From contig NZ_MUHF01000001.1 in NCBI RefSeq assembly GCF_002217435.1, positions 103,371 through 167,370 of the forward strand: a DNA stretch of 64,000 nucleotides, read 5' to 3'. Source of the stretch: Flavobacterium reichenbachii (GTDB lineage: Bacteria; Bacteroidota; Bacteroidia; Flavobacteriales; Flavobacteriaceae). Of this stretch, positions 25,106-33,646 are shown piece after piece. The notes beneath the pieces are model-generated. The model had not been told where the DNA came from. It saw only the letters and a program-made list of their open reading frames with translations, and searched no databases. How positions within the stretch are numbered: the first letter of the stretch is position 1; each line of letters begins with the position of its first letter. Both the position numbers and the translations under genes were made by a program.

Positions 25106-25750
25106 TTAATGAATGATATCGAATGTATATCCATTTTCTTTTAAAAAATGTAACGTTTTAGGCAATGCAAATTTTAAATTTGGCGATGCTTTTACACTGT
25201 CATGAAATACAATTACACTTCCTGATTTTACGTTTTTAGTAACGTTTTCAAGACATTTTTCAGGAGTAATAGATTGATCAAAGTCTGCACTTAAAACATC
25301 CCACATTATAATTTTATAGCCTAAACTGCGTAAAATTTTAGATTGGGCCTTTTTAATTTTTCCGTACGGAGGACGAAACAATAAATGATTGCAGGCTTTT
25401 CTTTGCTCTTCTTCTAGCACATGCTCGCAATTTTTGACATTTTCGATATAATCATTAGTGTCAATTTTCCATCCGTTTACATGATTCATTGTATGATTTC
25501 CGATAGAATGTCCATCAGTTATCAATTTTTCGAATAATGCAAGGTTGGCTTTAATGTTTTTTCCAATACAGAAAAAAGTCGCTTTTGCATCAAATTTTTT
25601 CAATTCAGATAAAACCCAGTCTGTTATCTCTGGAGTTGGGCCATCATCAAAAGTCAGGTATATTTTCTTTTCGTTGTTAGGAATATCCCAGCAATATTTA
25701 GAAAACACCGTTTTTATAAATGAATTTGTTTTTACCCAATAAAAGCCCAT
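25106..25750 (-). CDS. Polysaccharide deacetylase (NodB-domain) protein
   Basis: This 214-residue carbohydrate esterase family 4 protein has the NodB motifs in order: YLTFDDGPTPEITDWV (catalytic and metal aspartates), HSIGNHTMNHVNGW (two metal histidines), FRPPYGKIK and IIMWDVLSADFD, with the final VIVFHDS histidine. Such enzymes remove N-acetyl groups from peptidoglycan or other glycans. There is no clear signal peptide; the N-terminus has only a weak hydrophobic patch, so location is uncertain. It is a minus-strand gene isolated from the DUF2723 gene by a strong hairpin. Confidence 0.9.
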   Translation of the reverse strand: MGFYWVKTNSFIKTVFSKYCWDIPNNEKKIYLTFDDGPTPEITDWVLSELKKFDAKATFFCIGKNIKANLALFEKLITDGHSIGNHTMNHVNGWKIDTNDYIENVKNCEHVLEEEQRKACNHLLFRPPYGKIKKAQSKILRSLGYKIIMWDVLSADFDQSITPEKCLENVTKNVKSGSVIVFHDSVKASPNLKFALPKTLHFLKENGYTFDIIH

Positions 25751-25779
25751 TTTGAAATGTTTTAGATATAGTAAATTTA

Positions 25780-25820
25780 AAAAATGCGGCGCTATTTATC
25801 AAACAGCGCCGCATTTTTTT
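25780..25820. terminator. Strong terminator after the DUF2723 gene
   Basis: AATGCGGCGCT and AGCGCCGCATT form an 11-bp stem around an 11-nt loop, with A/T runs on both sides. For the minus-strand DUF2723 gene it lies 22 bp after the stop. Confidence 0.9.
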
Positions 25821-25841
25821 AATCATTAAATTATTCGTATA

Positions 25842-28800
25842 TTATTCTTTTTCTCTTCCAAATCGTTCGAAGATGTTTACATACGTATTAAATGTTTTTT
25901 TATGCTGGTCATAAAAGACTTTGTCATTGTTGTTCTTCATAACCTGTAGTAAACTTCTGTAGCGTTCTATATCTGTAATGATATCAATCGCTAAATCAGT
26001 TTGGTCAGAAGGTGGTAAGGTTCTGTAGTAATCAAGATCTTCCTTGTATTTCTGAACAAGCTTGTTTAATAAATCCTGAGCTTTTGCAGTTTCTCCAACT
26101 TTGTAATACCCATTTGTAAATGGTTCTACAAGAGAATAATAACCATATTTGTCCAAAGGCATTTTTGTCATTGCCAGATCAATTACTTTTTTTGCTTTGT
26201 CAATTTTACCTTCTGCAATAAGCTGTTCTGTTAAACGAGATAAATTAGTACGGTATGTAATACTATTTCTTCTAGTTTCAGGGTCATGGTAAATGTTACC
26301 GTTGCTATTACCCCAATCCCATTTCATTACAATATTATACATTTTATCAGCATCAATTTGTCCCATGTCCATTGGTCCGCCATCTTTAGATGGAGTGTTT
26401 TTAACCGGAACCAATTTATAAACCATGCCGTCTAACTGAAGGTAATCTTTCATCCATAGGTAATCTTCATCATCAAAAGCACCACCGCTAAAATAAATTG
26501 GTCTCTTCCAATTGTTGTTGGCAAGAATATCCAGCATCATTAAACGGTTTTTGTAAAGAGCACTTCCTTTGATTGTAATATCAATAAATGGCACAATAGA
26601 ATCGTTGTATTTAGGGTCAACAACTTTGTTTTTGATTATAGTATTTTTATCAACGTTGACTCTAATTTTATTTGTCGGATAAAAATGAATTGTTTGTCCG
26701 TTTTGTAAACCAACAGTAGATTTCGGATTTTTAATAAAATCGATGAAATCAGTAATGTTCCAGCGTGTTTCTATTTTTGGTATATAAGCCACATAATCGC
26801 GTTTATCTCCAACATATTCATCATGTTTAAAAGAAATCGGCAACGGATCAGATTCGTAAGCTTTGGCTTTCATCTGGTCTATGTACCAATCGGTCATAAA
26901 TAAACTGGTATTTACGATTTTTACATCAGTTCTAAAATGTTCAATTTCTTGTGCATACCACAGCGGGAACGTGTCATTATCTCCAATAGTAAATAAAATA
27001 GCGTCTTTATCGCAAGAGCTTAAGTAAGCTTTTGCCATTGCAACAGCAGTATATTTTCCAGATCTGTCATGATCGTCCCAGTTTTGAGACGCCATTAATA
27101 CTGGAGCCACCAATAAACTTCCGGCAATAACAATTGGTCCGGCGATTTTAGGAGTAACGTATTTTTGAAAACTTTCATAAAGAGAATAAACTCCAAACCC
27201 AATCCATATGGCAAAGACATAAAATGAACCCACCAGAGCATAATCTCTTTCGCGAGGTTCAAAAGGTCTTTCGTTTAAGTAGATTTTAAGTGCAATTCCA
27301 GTAAAAAGGAATAAGGCCAGCAATACATAAAAACTTTTAAGATCTTTATTCGCATGATACATAATTCCGATAATACCTAAAATAAAAGGCAGGAAGAAAT
27401 AAACATTACGTCCCTTATTGTTCAAAACGTCAGTTGGGAGATTGTCCTGAGAACCTAAATGTATAGAATCAAGCAGTTTAATACCACTGATCCAGTTTCC
27501 GTCAAGATTGTCATATTTTCCTTGATTGTCACTTTGACGACCAACAAAATTCCACATCAAATATCTCCAGTACATGTATCCAAATTGATATTCGAACATA
27601 AAACTGAAATTATCTGTCATACTTGGTTTTTCGATTATTAAATAATCGCCATAGCTTTTTAAGAATTTAACGTAACCTTCGTTGTCGATTTGTTTTTGTG
27701 CGTACGCTTGTCTGAATTCAGAAACTGTTTTCTCGACTTCATTACGTAATTGTGCAATAGCTTTATTGTATTCTTCCTCGCTTAATTGAGCAGGGTCAAT
27801 TCCGTATTTAGATAAATCATCTTCATAATTATAATTAGGATCTATTCTAAACTTCGGTGGATTTGTAAAGTTGATATAGTTTTGAATGTGTCCTGTTTCG
27901 GTACTCCACATTCTTGGCAAAATTGTTTTTTGATTATCGTCGCTGTTCTGATCAGCGTTTTTGAAATTATTGGTAACGATATATTTGCCTGTTTTATAAT
28001 CTCTCTCGTAATTTGGCTTTTTGTCTAAGTAAGGAGTTGTTGCATCAAGACCGGCAAAAACTTCTGTATACTGTGGTCCGTAAAACAAAGGATTTACACC
28101 ATATTGTTCACGATTATAGTAAGCTAAAACTTCGGCAGCATCAGAAGGTTTATTTTCGTTGATAACTGTATTTGCATTTGCACGTACAGGAAGCATCATC
28201 CAGGTCGAAAAACCAATGAAAATAAATAAGATGCAAAGAATAATAGTATTGTAGAAAATTAATCCCTTTTGTTTGGTAAATTTTAATCCAAAGTAAAAGA
28301 AAGCAATAAGTAATAATAACACAAAAATAGTTCCTGAGTCAAAAGGCAGTCCCATGCTGTTTACCATAAAAACTTCTGTTTTTCCGAAGAAAGCCATAGT
28401 TAAAGGTAAAAGTAATTTAAAAATGAAAAGTAATATACCAATAACTACAGCATTGGCTATAATGAAGTTTTTAAGGGTTACCTTTTTATAATGTTTAAAG
28501 TAATATAAAAAACCAATTGAAGGAATTGTCAACAAAGCCATAAAGTGAACTCCAAAAGAAAGTCCTACAACAAGCGAAATGATTAGCAGCCATTTATTTC
28601 CTTTAGGTTTGTCCATGTCTTGTTCCCAGCGCAATCCAAGCCAGAAAAGCAATGCAATTAATAATGAAGCCATCGCGTAAACCTCGGCTTCAACAGCATT
28701 AAACCAAAAACTGTCTGAGAATGTATAAGCAAGAGCTCCAACAAAAGAACTTCCTAAAATAACAATCGAATTATTTTGATCTATTTCTGCAAAACGCGCT

Positions 28801-29120
28801 ACGATTTTCTTTAAAATCATAGAAGAAGACCAGAACATAAATAAAATAGTAAAAGCACTAGAAAAAACAGACATCATGTTTACCATTAGTGCTACATGCT
28901 GATTGTCTATAGCAAACATGGCAAAAAAGGCTCCCATCATTTGGAATAAAGGCGCTCCCGGAGGGTGGCCGACTTCTAGTTTGGCTGCTGTAGCGATGTA
29001 TTCGCCGCAATCCCAGAAGCTCATGGTAGGTTCAACAGTTAGTGTATAAGTAATTAAAGCGATTGCAAATGCAAACCAACCAATAATTGTATTCCATTTA
29101 TTGAAATTGAATTGTGCCAT
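25842..29120 (-). CDS. DUF2723-family multi-span membrane protein
   Basis: This 1092-residue protein of a family is common in Bacteroidetes. The first 300 and the middle 550-680 residues hold about a dozen hydrophobic segments. The N-terminal motif YTLTVEPTMSFWDCGEYIAT and the following KLEVGHPPGAPLFQMMGAFF are the diagnostic start of DUF2723, which resembles the acidic loop of protein O-mannosyltransferase-type GT-C enzymes. A long C-terminal soluble part (about 690-1092) includes FTIGDNDTFPLWYAQE. A glycosyltransferase role, possibly linked to protein O-glycosylation, is inferred from fold similarity. It is a single-gene unit. Confidence 0.88.
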   Translation of the reverse strand: MAQFNFNKWNTIIGWFAFAIALITYTLTVEPTMSFWDCGEYIATAAKLEVGHPPGAPLFQMMGAFFAMFAIDNQHVALMVNMMSVFSSAFTILFMFWSSSMILKKIVARFAEIDQNNSIVILGSSFVGALAYTFSDSFWFNAVEAEVYAMASLLIALLFWLGLRWEQDMDKPKGNKWLLIISLVVGLSFGVHFMALLTIPSIGFLYYFKHYKKVTLKNFIIANAVVIGILLFIFKLLLPLTMAFFGKTEVFMVNSMGLPFDSGTIFVLLLLIAFFYFGLKFTKQKGLIFYNTIILCILFIFIGFSTWMMLPVRANANTVINENKPSDAAEVLAYYNREQYGVNPLFYGPQYTEVFAGLDATTPYLDKKPNYERDYKTGKYIVTNNFKNADQNSDDNQKTILPRMWSTETGHIQNYINFTNPPKFRIDPNYNYEDDLSKYGIDPAQLSEEEYNKAIAQLRNEVEKTVSEFRQAYAQKQIDNEGYVKFLKSYGDYLIIEKPSMTDNFSFMFEYQFGYMYWRYLMWNFVGRQSDNQGKYDNLDGNWISGIKLLDSIHLGSQDNLPTDVLNNKGRNVYFFLPFILGIIGIMYHANKDLKSFYVLLALFLFTGIALKIYLNERPFEPRERDYALVGSFYVFAIWIGFGVYSLYESFQKYVTPKIAGPIVIAGSLLVAPVLMASQNWDDHDRSGKYTAVAMAKAYLSSCDKDAILFTIGDNDTFPLWYAQEIEHFRTDVKIVNTSLFMTDWYIDQMKAKAYESDPLPISFKHDEYVGDKRDYVAYIPKIETRWNITDFIDFIKNPKSTVGLQNGQTIHFYPTNKIRVNVDKNTIIKNKVVDPKYNDSIVPFIDITIKGSALYKNRLMMLDILANNNWKRPIYFSGGAFDDEDYLWMKDYLQLDGMVYKLVPVKNTPSKDGGPMDMGQIDADKMYNIVMKWDWGNSNGNIYHDPETRRNSITYRTNLSRLTEQLIAEGKIDKAKKVIDLAMTKMPLDKYGYYSLVEPFTNGYYKVGETAKAQDLLNKLVQKYKEDLDYYRTLPPSDQTDLAIDIITDIERYRSLLQVMKNNNDKVFYDQHKKTFNTYVNIFERFGREKE

Positions 29121-29314
29121 ATTTAGGTGTTATGATTTCTATGTTTTTCTATCCTACAAAGAAAATGTTTTTTTACGTAAAGAAAAGGTCATTAACAAAA
29201 AATTCTACAAAAGCATCTATGAGCAGTAATTTGTTGTGTATGAGTTGTTTCTAATGTTTTGTACGGTTTTAAAGAAAAAAAATCCAAAAAAAATCATTTT
29301 TTTTGACAAAAAAG

Positions 29315-29345
29315 CTTGTACAAATTAAATAAAACCTTAAATTTG
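29315..29345 (+). promoter_or_regulatory. Promoter of the first tRNA-Gln
   Basis: CTTG (29315-29318), 19 bp, then TAAATTTG (29338-29345): a full Bacteroidetes promoter with one mismatch in the -33 box. Initiation would be about 15 bp before the tRNA. Confidence 0.75.
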
Positions 29346-29365
29346 CACTCGCTTAATAGCACTGC

Positions 29366-29436
29366 TGGTCTATGGTGTAATGGTAACACAACTGTTTTTG
29401 GTGCAGTCTTTCAAGGTTCGAGTCCTTGTAGACCAA
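29366..29436 (+). tRNA. tRNA-Gln (UUG), first copy
   Basis: This 71-nt tRNA has a perfect acceptor stem TGGTCTA/TAGACCA and discriminator A. The anticodon stem ACTGT/GCAGT encloses the loop TTTTGGT, giving anticodon TTG for glutamine. The T arm contains GGTTCGAGTCC. The CCA end is not encoded. The identical tRNA follows 183 bp downstream. Confidence 0.96.
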
Positions 29437-29442
29437 CATAAA

Positions 29443-29470
29443 AGCCTCTCAATCGAGAGGCTTTTTTTTA
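29443..29470 (+). terminator. Terminator of the first tRNA-Gln
   Basis: GCCTCTC and GAGAGGC form a 7-bp stem with loop AATC, followed by T8. Confidence 0.9.
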
Positions 29471-29492
29471 TGCAAAAAAAATACCTCTAAAA

Positions 29493-29523
29493 TTTGCACA
29501 AACTAAATAAAGCTTTAAATTTG
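29493..29523 (+). promoter_or_regulatory. Consensus promoter of the second tRNA-Gln
   Basis: TTTG (29493-29496), exactly 19 bp, then TAAATTTG (29516-29523): a perfect match to the Bacteroidetes TTTG-N19-TAnnTTTG promoter and the best example in the window. Confidence 0.88.
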
Positions 29524-29548
29524 CACTCGCTTAACCGCACTACTTTAT

Positions 29549-29619
29549 TGGTCTATGGTGTAATGGTAACACAACTGTTTTTGGTGCAGTCTTTCAAGGT
29601 TCGAGTCCTTGTAGACCAA
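29549..29619 (+). tRNA. tRNA-Gln (UUG), second copy
   Basis: This is identical over all 71 nt to the copy at 29366, with the same anticodon TTG. Promoter-side sequence (AAATTTGCACTCGCTTAA) and the downstream terminator are also duplicated, so the unit was copied as a whole. Confidence 0.96.
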
Positions 29620-29624
29620 CATAA

Positions 29625-29650
29625 AGCCTCTCAATCGAGAGGCTTTTTTT
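29625..29650 (+). terminator. Terminator of the second tRNA-Gln
   Basis: The same GCCTCTC-AATC-GAGAGGC hairpin as after the first copy, followed by T7. Confidence 0.9.
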
Positions 29651-29693
29651 ATGCAATAAATTTCGGGGTTTAATTTTGAATAGATTTTAAGTG

Positions 29694-30506
29694 TTATTTG
29701 GAAAACAGGGAAGAAGGAACAATTCCGAATTTCTTTTTAAATGAAAATGAAAAGTGCGACAAATCCTCAAACCCTACATTTAGATAAACTTCAGAAGGCG
29801 CTTTTCCTTTTTCTTTAATAAGGTAATAAGCTTCCTGAAGTCTTTTATTTAGAAGCCAGTGTCCAGGTGTTTCTTGAAAGACTTTCTGGAAATCTCTTTT
29901 GAATGTTGCCAGACTTCTTCCGGTAAGATAAGCAAAGCGATTTAAGTGAACATTGAAATGAAAGTTCTTATTCATAAAAGCTTCCAAATCTATTTTTCCA
30001 GGTTCGTTAAAGTCAAATAAAATATCTTTAAGCTCTGGATTTACTTTGAGTAAAAGATGAATGGCTTCTTTAATTTTTAAATTGAATAAAACTTCATTGT
30101 TTTCCTGCTCGACTTCTAAGTAAGATAGAAGGGAGTCCATGAAAGACTTGTATAGAGGATGTGTGTTTAATGGAATTATGGCATCTTCCTGAGGTTTTCT
30201 GTCAATTTTGATTTTGTATTCCTGACTAACTTCCCGCAGTATTTCCTGATCCAAAAACAATGATATGGCTTTAAATTCGCCTCCTTCGGGCGGAATTTTT
30301 AAAAACTTAGCTAAATGATTTCTCTTGCTGATGCGAAAATCCCCAGCTTTAAAAACGTAAGTTTTTCTGCTGTCAGAACTAATCATTTCTCCAGATATCT
30401 GATAGCTGAAAACATGTTCTGGTATAAAATGCTCTCCTTCACGGCTGCGTGCAAAATAGCAGGAATATAATATTTTTGGTCTCGTGTGTGTTTTGCTTGA
30501 TGACAT
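29694..30506 (-). CDS. AraC-family transcriptional regulator
   Basis: This 270-residue regulator has an N-terminal cupin-like sensor part (about 1-150). The C-terminal AraC DNA-binding domain has two helix-turn-helix units: HLNRFAYLTGRSLATFKRDF and the characteristic second half PSEVYLNVGFEDLSHFSFSF with KKFGIVPSS. The start is placed at ATG 30506 (MSSSKTH) instead of an upstream TTG. It lies 67 bp downstream of the aldehyde dehydrogenase gene on the same strand and may be cotranscribed with it and control it. Confidence 0.92.
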   Translation of the reverse strand: MSSSKTHTRPKILYSCYFARSREGEHFIPEHVFSYQISGEMISSDSRKTYVFKAGDFRISKRNHLAKFLKIPPEGGEFKAISLFLDQEILREVSQEYKIKIDRKPQEDAIIPLNTHPLYKSFMDSLLSYLEVEQENNEVLFNLKIKEAIHLLLKVNPELKDILFDFNEPGKIDLEAFMNKNFHFNVHLNRFAYLTGRSLATFKRDFQKVFQETPGHWLLNKRLQEAYYLIKEKGKAPSEVYLNVGFEDLSHFSFSFKKKFGIVPSSLFSK

Positions 30507-30573
30507 AATGTAAAAATACAAAAAGATGCAGAAAGTTGTGCTTGTTCAAACTTTCTGCATCCAGAAGTTGTCT

Positions 30574-31989
30574 TTATCTGATTAATGCTCTTGGTTCAAG
30601 ATAAGCTTCTAGTCCTAATATACCGAATTCTCTTCCGATTCCTGATTGTTTAAAGCCTCCAAATGGTGCCATCGGATCATGTCCTAGTTTGTTTATCTGA
30701 ACACGGCCTGCGTTTAACTGCGAAGCAACATTGTAGGCTCTGTCTTCGTTGGAGGAGCTTACATAAGCTTGCGGTCCGTAAGTGGTGTCGTTTGCGATTT
30801 CAATTGCTTCTTCTTCAGATTCATAAGTGATAATCGATAGAACTGGCCCGAAAATTTCTTCTCTTGCAATTCGCATCTGGTTTTTTACGTTTACAAAAAC
30901 GGTAGGTTTTACAAAATTTCCGTTTTCTAATCCGTCAGGTTTTCCTAAACCGCCAATTAATATCTCGGCGCCTTCATTTAATCCTGTCTCAATATAGCTT
31001 TGTACGCGGTCATATTGTTTTTGGCTTACCATTGGTCCAACTGTTGTTTCCGGATTTTTTGGATTTCCAACAATTACCGCACTTACTGTTTTTGTGATTA
31101 AAGATTTTACTTCTTCCAGTTTATTTTCAGGAACCAATAGACGTGTTCCGGCAATGCATGCTTGACCGCTGTTCATAAATGCTGCGGCGACTGCCATAGG
31201 AATAGACTTTGATAAGTCGGCATCATCTAAAATAATATTTGGTGATTTTCCTCCTAGTTCCAGTGTTATGCGTTTCATTGTGTTTACCGCTTCTTTTGCT
31301 ATTAATTTACCTACATTAGTTGATCCTGTAAAAGAAATTTTTGCAATGTCTGAATTTCTGCTTATTTCTGCTCCGACCACATCGCCAAGGCCATTAACAA
31401 TATTGAATACTCCTTTTGGTAATCCTGCTTCATGAAAGCATTCTGCTAGTAATTGAGTTTGTTGAGCGCTCATTTCGCTTGGTTTTATTACGGCTGTGCA
31501 TCCTGCGGCAATTGCAGTGGCTAATTTTCCACAAATAAAGCCATTACTTGAGTTCCACGGAATAATAATTCCGACAACTCCTATAGGTGTCATTTGAACT
31601 TCGGATTCTCCCATTGTTTTAATAAAAGGATAAGTTTTTAATAATTGTATTGCCGAATCAAAGCTTTTTAGCATATAATCATAGCTGACGCTTGCAAATT
31701 GAAAAGTTCCTCCATATTCTTCTGTGACAATGTCAATCAATTCTTGTTTTCTTTTTTCAATAGAAGATTTCATTTTGTTTAAATATTCAATTCTTTCTTC
31801 TTTTGTGGTTTTAGAAAACGTTTTAAAAGCTTTTTTTGCGCCATTTATCGCATTTATGGTGTCTTCTTCGTTTCCTAAAAGCACTTTTCCTAGTTGTAAA
31901 TTTGTTGTTGGGCTTATTAAGTTAAAATAGTCAGTTCCTTTTGGGGCTACAAACTCTCCGTCAATGTAGATTTTGTCAATAGTTTTCAT
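30574..31989 (-). CDS. NAD(P)-dependent aldehyde dehydrogenase
   Basis: This 471-residue member of the ALDH superfamily oxidises an aldehyde to a carboxylate. The catalytic residues are seen: Glu in LELGGKSPNI (about 243) and the nucleophile Cys278 in NSGQACIAGTR. The nucleotide-binding SFTGSTNVGKLI, the PWNSSNGF segment and the late FGPVLSI and PFGGFKQSGIGRE motifs are also present. The exact aldehyde cannot be told; sequence style is that of the broad-specificity ALDH group. The AraC-type regulator follows on the same strand. Confidence 0.93.
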   Translation of the reverse strand: MKTIDKIYIDGEFVAPKGTDYFNLISPTTNLQLGKVLLGNEEDTINAINGAKKAFKTFSKTTKEERIEYLNKMKSSIEKRKQELIDIVTEEYGGTFQFASVSYDYMLKSFDSAIQLLKTYPFIKTMGESEVQMTPIGVVGIIIPWNSSNGFICGKLATAIAAGCTAVIKPSEMSAQQTQLLAECFHEAGLPKGVFNIVNGLGDVVGAEISRNSDIAKISFTGSTNVGKLIAKEAVNTMKRITLELGGKSPNIILDDADLSKSIPMAVAAAFMNSGQACIAGTRLLVPENKLEEVKSLITKTVSAVIVGNPKNPETTVGPMVSQKQYDRVQSYIETGLNEGAEILIGGLGKPDGLENGNFVKPTVFVNVKNQMRIAREEIFGPVLSIITYESEEEAIEIANDTTYGPQAYVSSSNEDRAYNVASQLNAGRVQINKLGHDPMAPFGGFKQSGIGREFGILGLEAYLEPRALIR

Positions 31990-32097
31990 GATATATTGTT
32001 TATGAATTTATATAAGGCAAATTTCGCGGCTAATGCCTTTGGTAGCTTTGTTGAAAAGCTCAGTTTGACTTTGTTTAAAAGTTCAGGAAAGGATATA

Positions 32098-32125
32098 AAA
32101 AAAGCTTCCATTTAGGAAGCTTTAG
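32098..32125 (-). terminator. Terminator of the universal stress protein gene
   Basis: AAAGCTTCC and GGAAGCTTT pair around a short AT loop. On the minus strand a T-run follows, about 45 bp after the stop. Confidence 0.75.
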
Positions 32126-32168
32126 TATTTGATAATCTTAAAAAAAGTATTTTTTTTACATAAATCTA

Positions 32169-32993
32169 TTAGATTTTAAAAGTAATTACAGGTTTTACGG
32201 TATGATTAACTAATCCTTCGCTGATGCTTCCGTTAAAAAAATGTGCAAAACCAGTTCTTCCGTGTGTGCACATTCCAATGATGTCTGCATTAATGCTGTT
32301 TGAGAAATTAATAATTCCTTTTTCGATGTTCGTGTCGTTATAAATATTTGTGGTGTAATTGATAAGGTTGAATTCTGAAATGTACTCATTCATTGATTTT
32401 TCAATAGTATGAGTTGATTTGAAACTGTTTGGAGTGCAGATTGTTACCAAATGTATTTTTGATTCAAATGTTTTAGCAAAATTCAAAAGTTTTTCAAACG
32501 GTTTCTTGGTTTCTTCAGAAAAATCAGAAGCAAATACAATGTTTGCACCTGTAAAATCTGAAATATCATTTTTAATTACCAAAACAGGGATTTCAGAATT
32601 TCGAACTACTTTTTCGGTATTAGAGCCAATTAGTAATTCGTCGATACCAGAATTGCCGTGAGAGCCCATTACGATTAAATCAACATCATAATCCTTGCTT
32701 ACTTGCGTAATCCCATGAATAGGTTTGTCTATTTTTACCACTTCAGTTACAGAGATTCCGTCTAAATACGGTTTTGAAGAAACTTCATCCAGTGTTTCAT
32801 TTGCCTTTTTCATGAAGATCAATGTCTCTGGAATACTCACGCCGTCTGTAATTGCATCATTCATCTGGTGCGGTAATTCGAGCATGTGTAAAACGATGAT
32901 TTCAGAATTGTTTTTTCGGGCAATTTGTGCAGCAACTTTTAGAGCGTCTTGAGCATGTTGTGAGAAGTCAGTAGGAACTAAAATTCTTTTCAT
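32169..32993 (-). CDS. Tandem-domain universal stress protein (UspA family)
   Basis: This 274-residue protein is made of two Usp domains (about 1-140 and 147-274). Both keep the nucleotide-binding signature Gly-x2-Gly-x9-Gly-Ser: MGSHGNSGIDELLIGS in the first and MCTHGRTGFAHFFNGS in the second. The N-terminus RILVPTDFSQHAQDAL is typical. ATP-binding Usp proteins accumulate under starvation, stress or low oxygen; a specific role cannot be read from the sequence. It is monocistronic and divergent from rimP-nusA-infB. Confidence 0.93.
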   Translation of the reverse strand: MKRILVPTDFSQHAQDALKVAAQIARKNNSEIIVLHMLELPHQMNDAITDGVSIPETLIFMKKANETLDEVSSKPYLDGISVTEVVKIDKPIHGITQVSKDYDVDLIVMGSHGNSGIDELLIGSNTEKVVRNSEIPVLVIKNDISDFTGANIVFASDFSEETKKPFEKLLNFAKTFESKIHLVTICTPNSFKSTHTIEKSMNEYISEFNLINYTTNIYNDTNIEKGIINFSNSINADIIGMCTHGRTGFAHFFNGSISEGLVNHTVKPVITFKI

Positions 32994-33077
32994 AATTTTT
33001 GGGTTAAATTATTGAGTAATCTGTTAGAATTAATGCTTCTATAAAGATAAGAAATATTTTTAGAGCAATCTATTTAT

Positions 33078-33106
33078 TTTGATTTATAAAAAAAACACTA
33101 TATTTG
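33078..33106 (+). promoter_or_regulatory. Promoter of rimP-nusA-infB
   Basis: TATATTTG (33099-33106) matches TAnnTTTG, with TTTG at 33078-33081, 17 bp upstream. The predicted transcript start near 33110 leaves a leader of about 60 nt that contains the hairpin at 33135-33160. Confidence 0.65.
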
Positions 33107-33134
33107 CACTGTTATTTATTAAAATCTAAATAAT

Positions 33135-33160
33135 GAGGGGACTAGATGTCCCCTCTTTTT
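33135..33160 (+). promoter_or_regulatory. Terminator-like attenuator hairpin in the rimP leader
   Basis: GAGGGGAC and GTCCCCTC form a perfect 8-bp GC-rich stem with loop TAGAT, followed directly by T5. It lies between the promoter and the rimP ATG at 33169. A complete intrinsic terminator inside the leader of the operon that encodes the termination factor NusA suggests attenuation or autoregulation. Confidence 0.75.
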
Positions 33161-33168
33161 ATAAAATT

Positions 33169-33633
33169 ATGACATTTAAAGAAAAGGTAAACGGATTAAT
33201 TACGGAGGCTCTTTTAGAAAAGCCATCAATCTTTTTGATTGATTTGGCGATTTCAGATGCTTTCAAAATTAGTGTTGGTTTAGACGGAGATAATGGAGTA
33301 GCGCTTCAGGATTGTATTGATATAAGTCGTGCAATCGAGAATAATCTTGATCGTGAAGAGCAGGATTTTTCATTAGAAGTAGCATCGGTTGGAGTAGGTT
33401 CTCCGTTAAAATTAATAAGACAATACAAGAAAAATATTGGTAGAACATTGATTGTTACTACAAATACTGAAAAAATTGAAGCAGAATTGGTGGAAGCTAA
33501 TGATGTTTTTATAATTTTGTCTTGGGAAGCAAGAGAACCGAAAAAAGTAGGAAAAGGAAAAGAAACAGTTCAAAAAGAGCAACAAATACCTTATACAGAA
33601 ATTAAAGAGGCAATTGTTACAGTAACATTTTAA
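33169..33633 (+). CDS. rimP: Ribosome maturation factor RimP
   Basis: This 154-residue protein helps assemble the 30S subunit. It shows the family patterns [35 protein letters not shown] and the C-terminal SH3-like part with [12 protein letters not shown] place the start at ATG 33169 (MTFKEKV), just after the T-run of the leader hairpin; a longer frame would run through the hairpin itself. It is the first gene of the conserved rimP-nusA-infB operon, 13 bp before nusA. Confidence 0.93.
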   Translation: MTFKEKVNGLITEALLEKPSIFLIDLAISDAFKISVGLDGDNGVALQDCIDISRAIENNLDREEQDFSLEVASVGVGSPLKLIRQYKKNIGRTLIVTTNTEKIEAELVEANDVFIILSWEAREPKKVGKGKETVQKEQQIPYTEIKEAIVTVTF

Positions 33634-33646
33634 TTAAAGAATTCGC

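Noticed and set aside
29366..29650. tRNA-Gln repeat as an attachment site of an integrated element
   Set aside because: The repeated unit contains a full promoter, tRNA and terminator, and nothing but spacer lies between the copies; no integrase or cargo is nearby.
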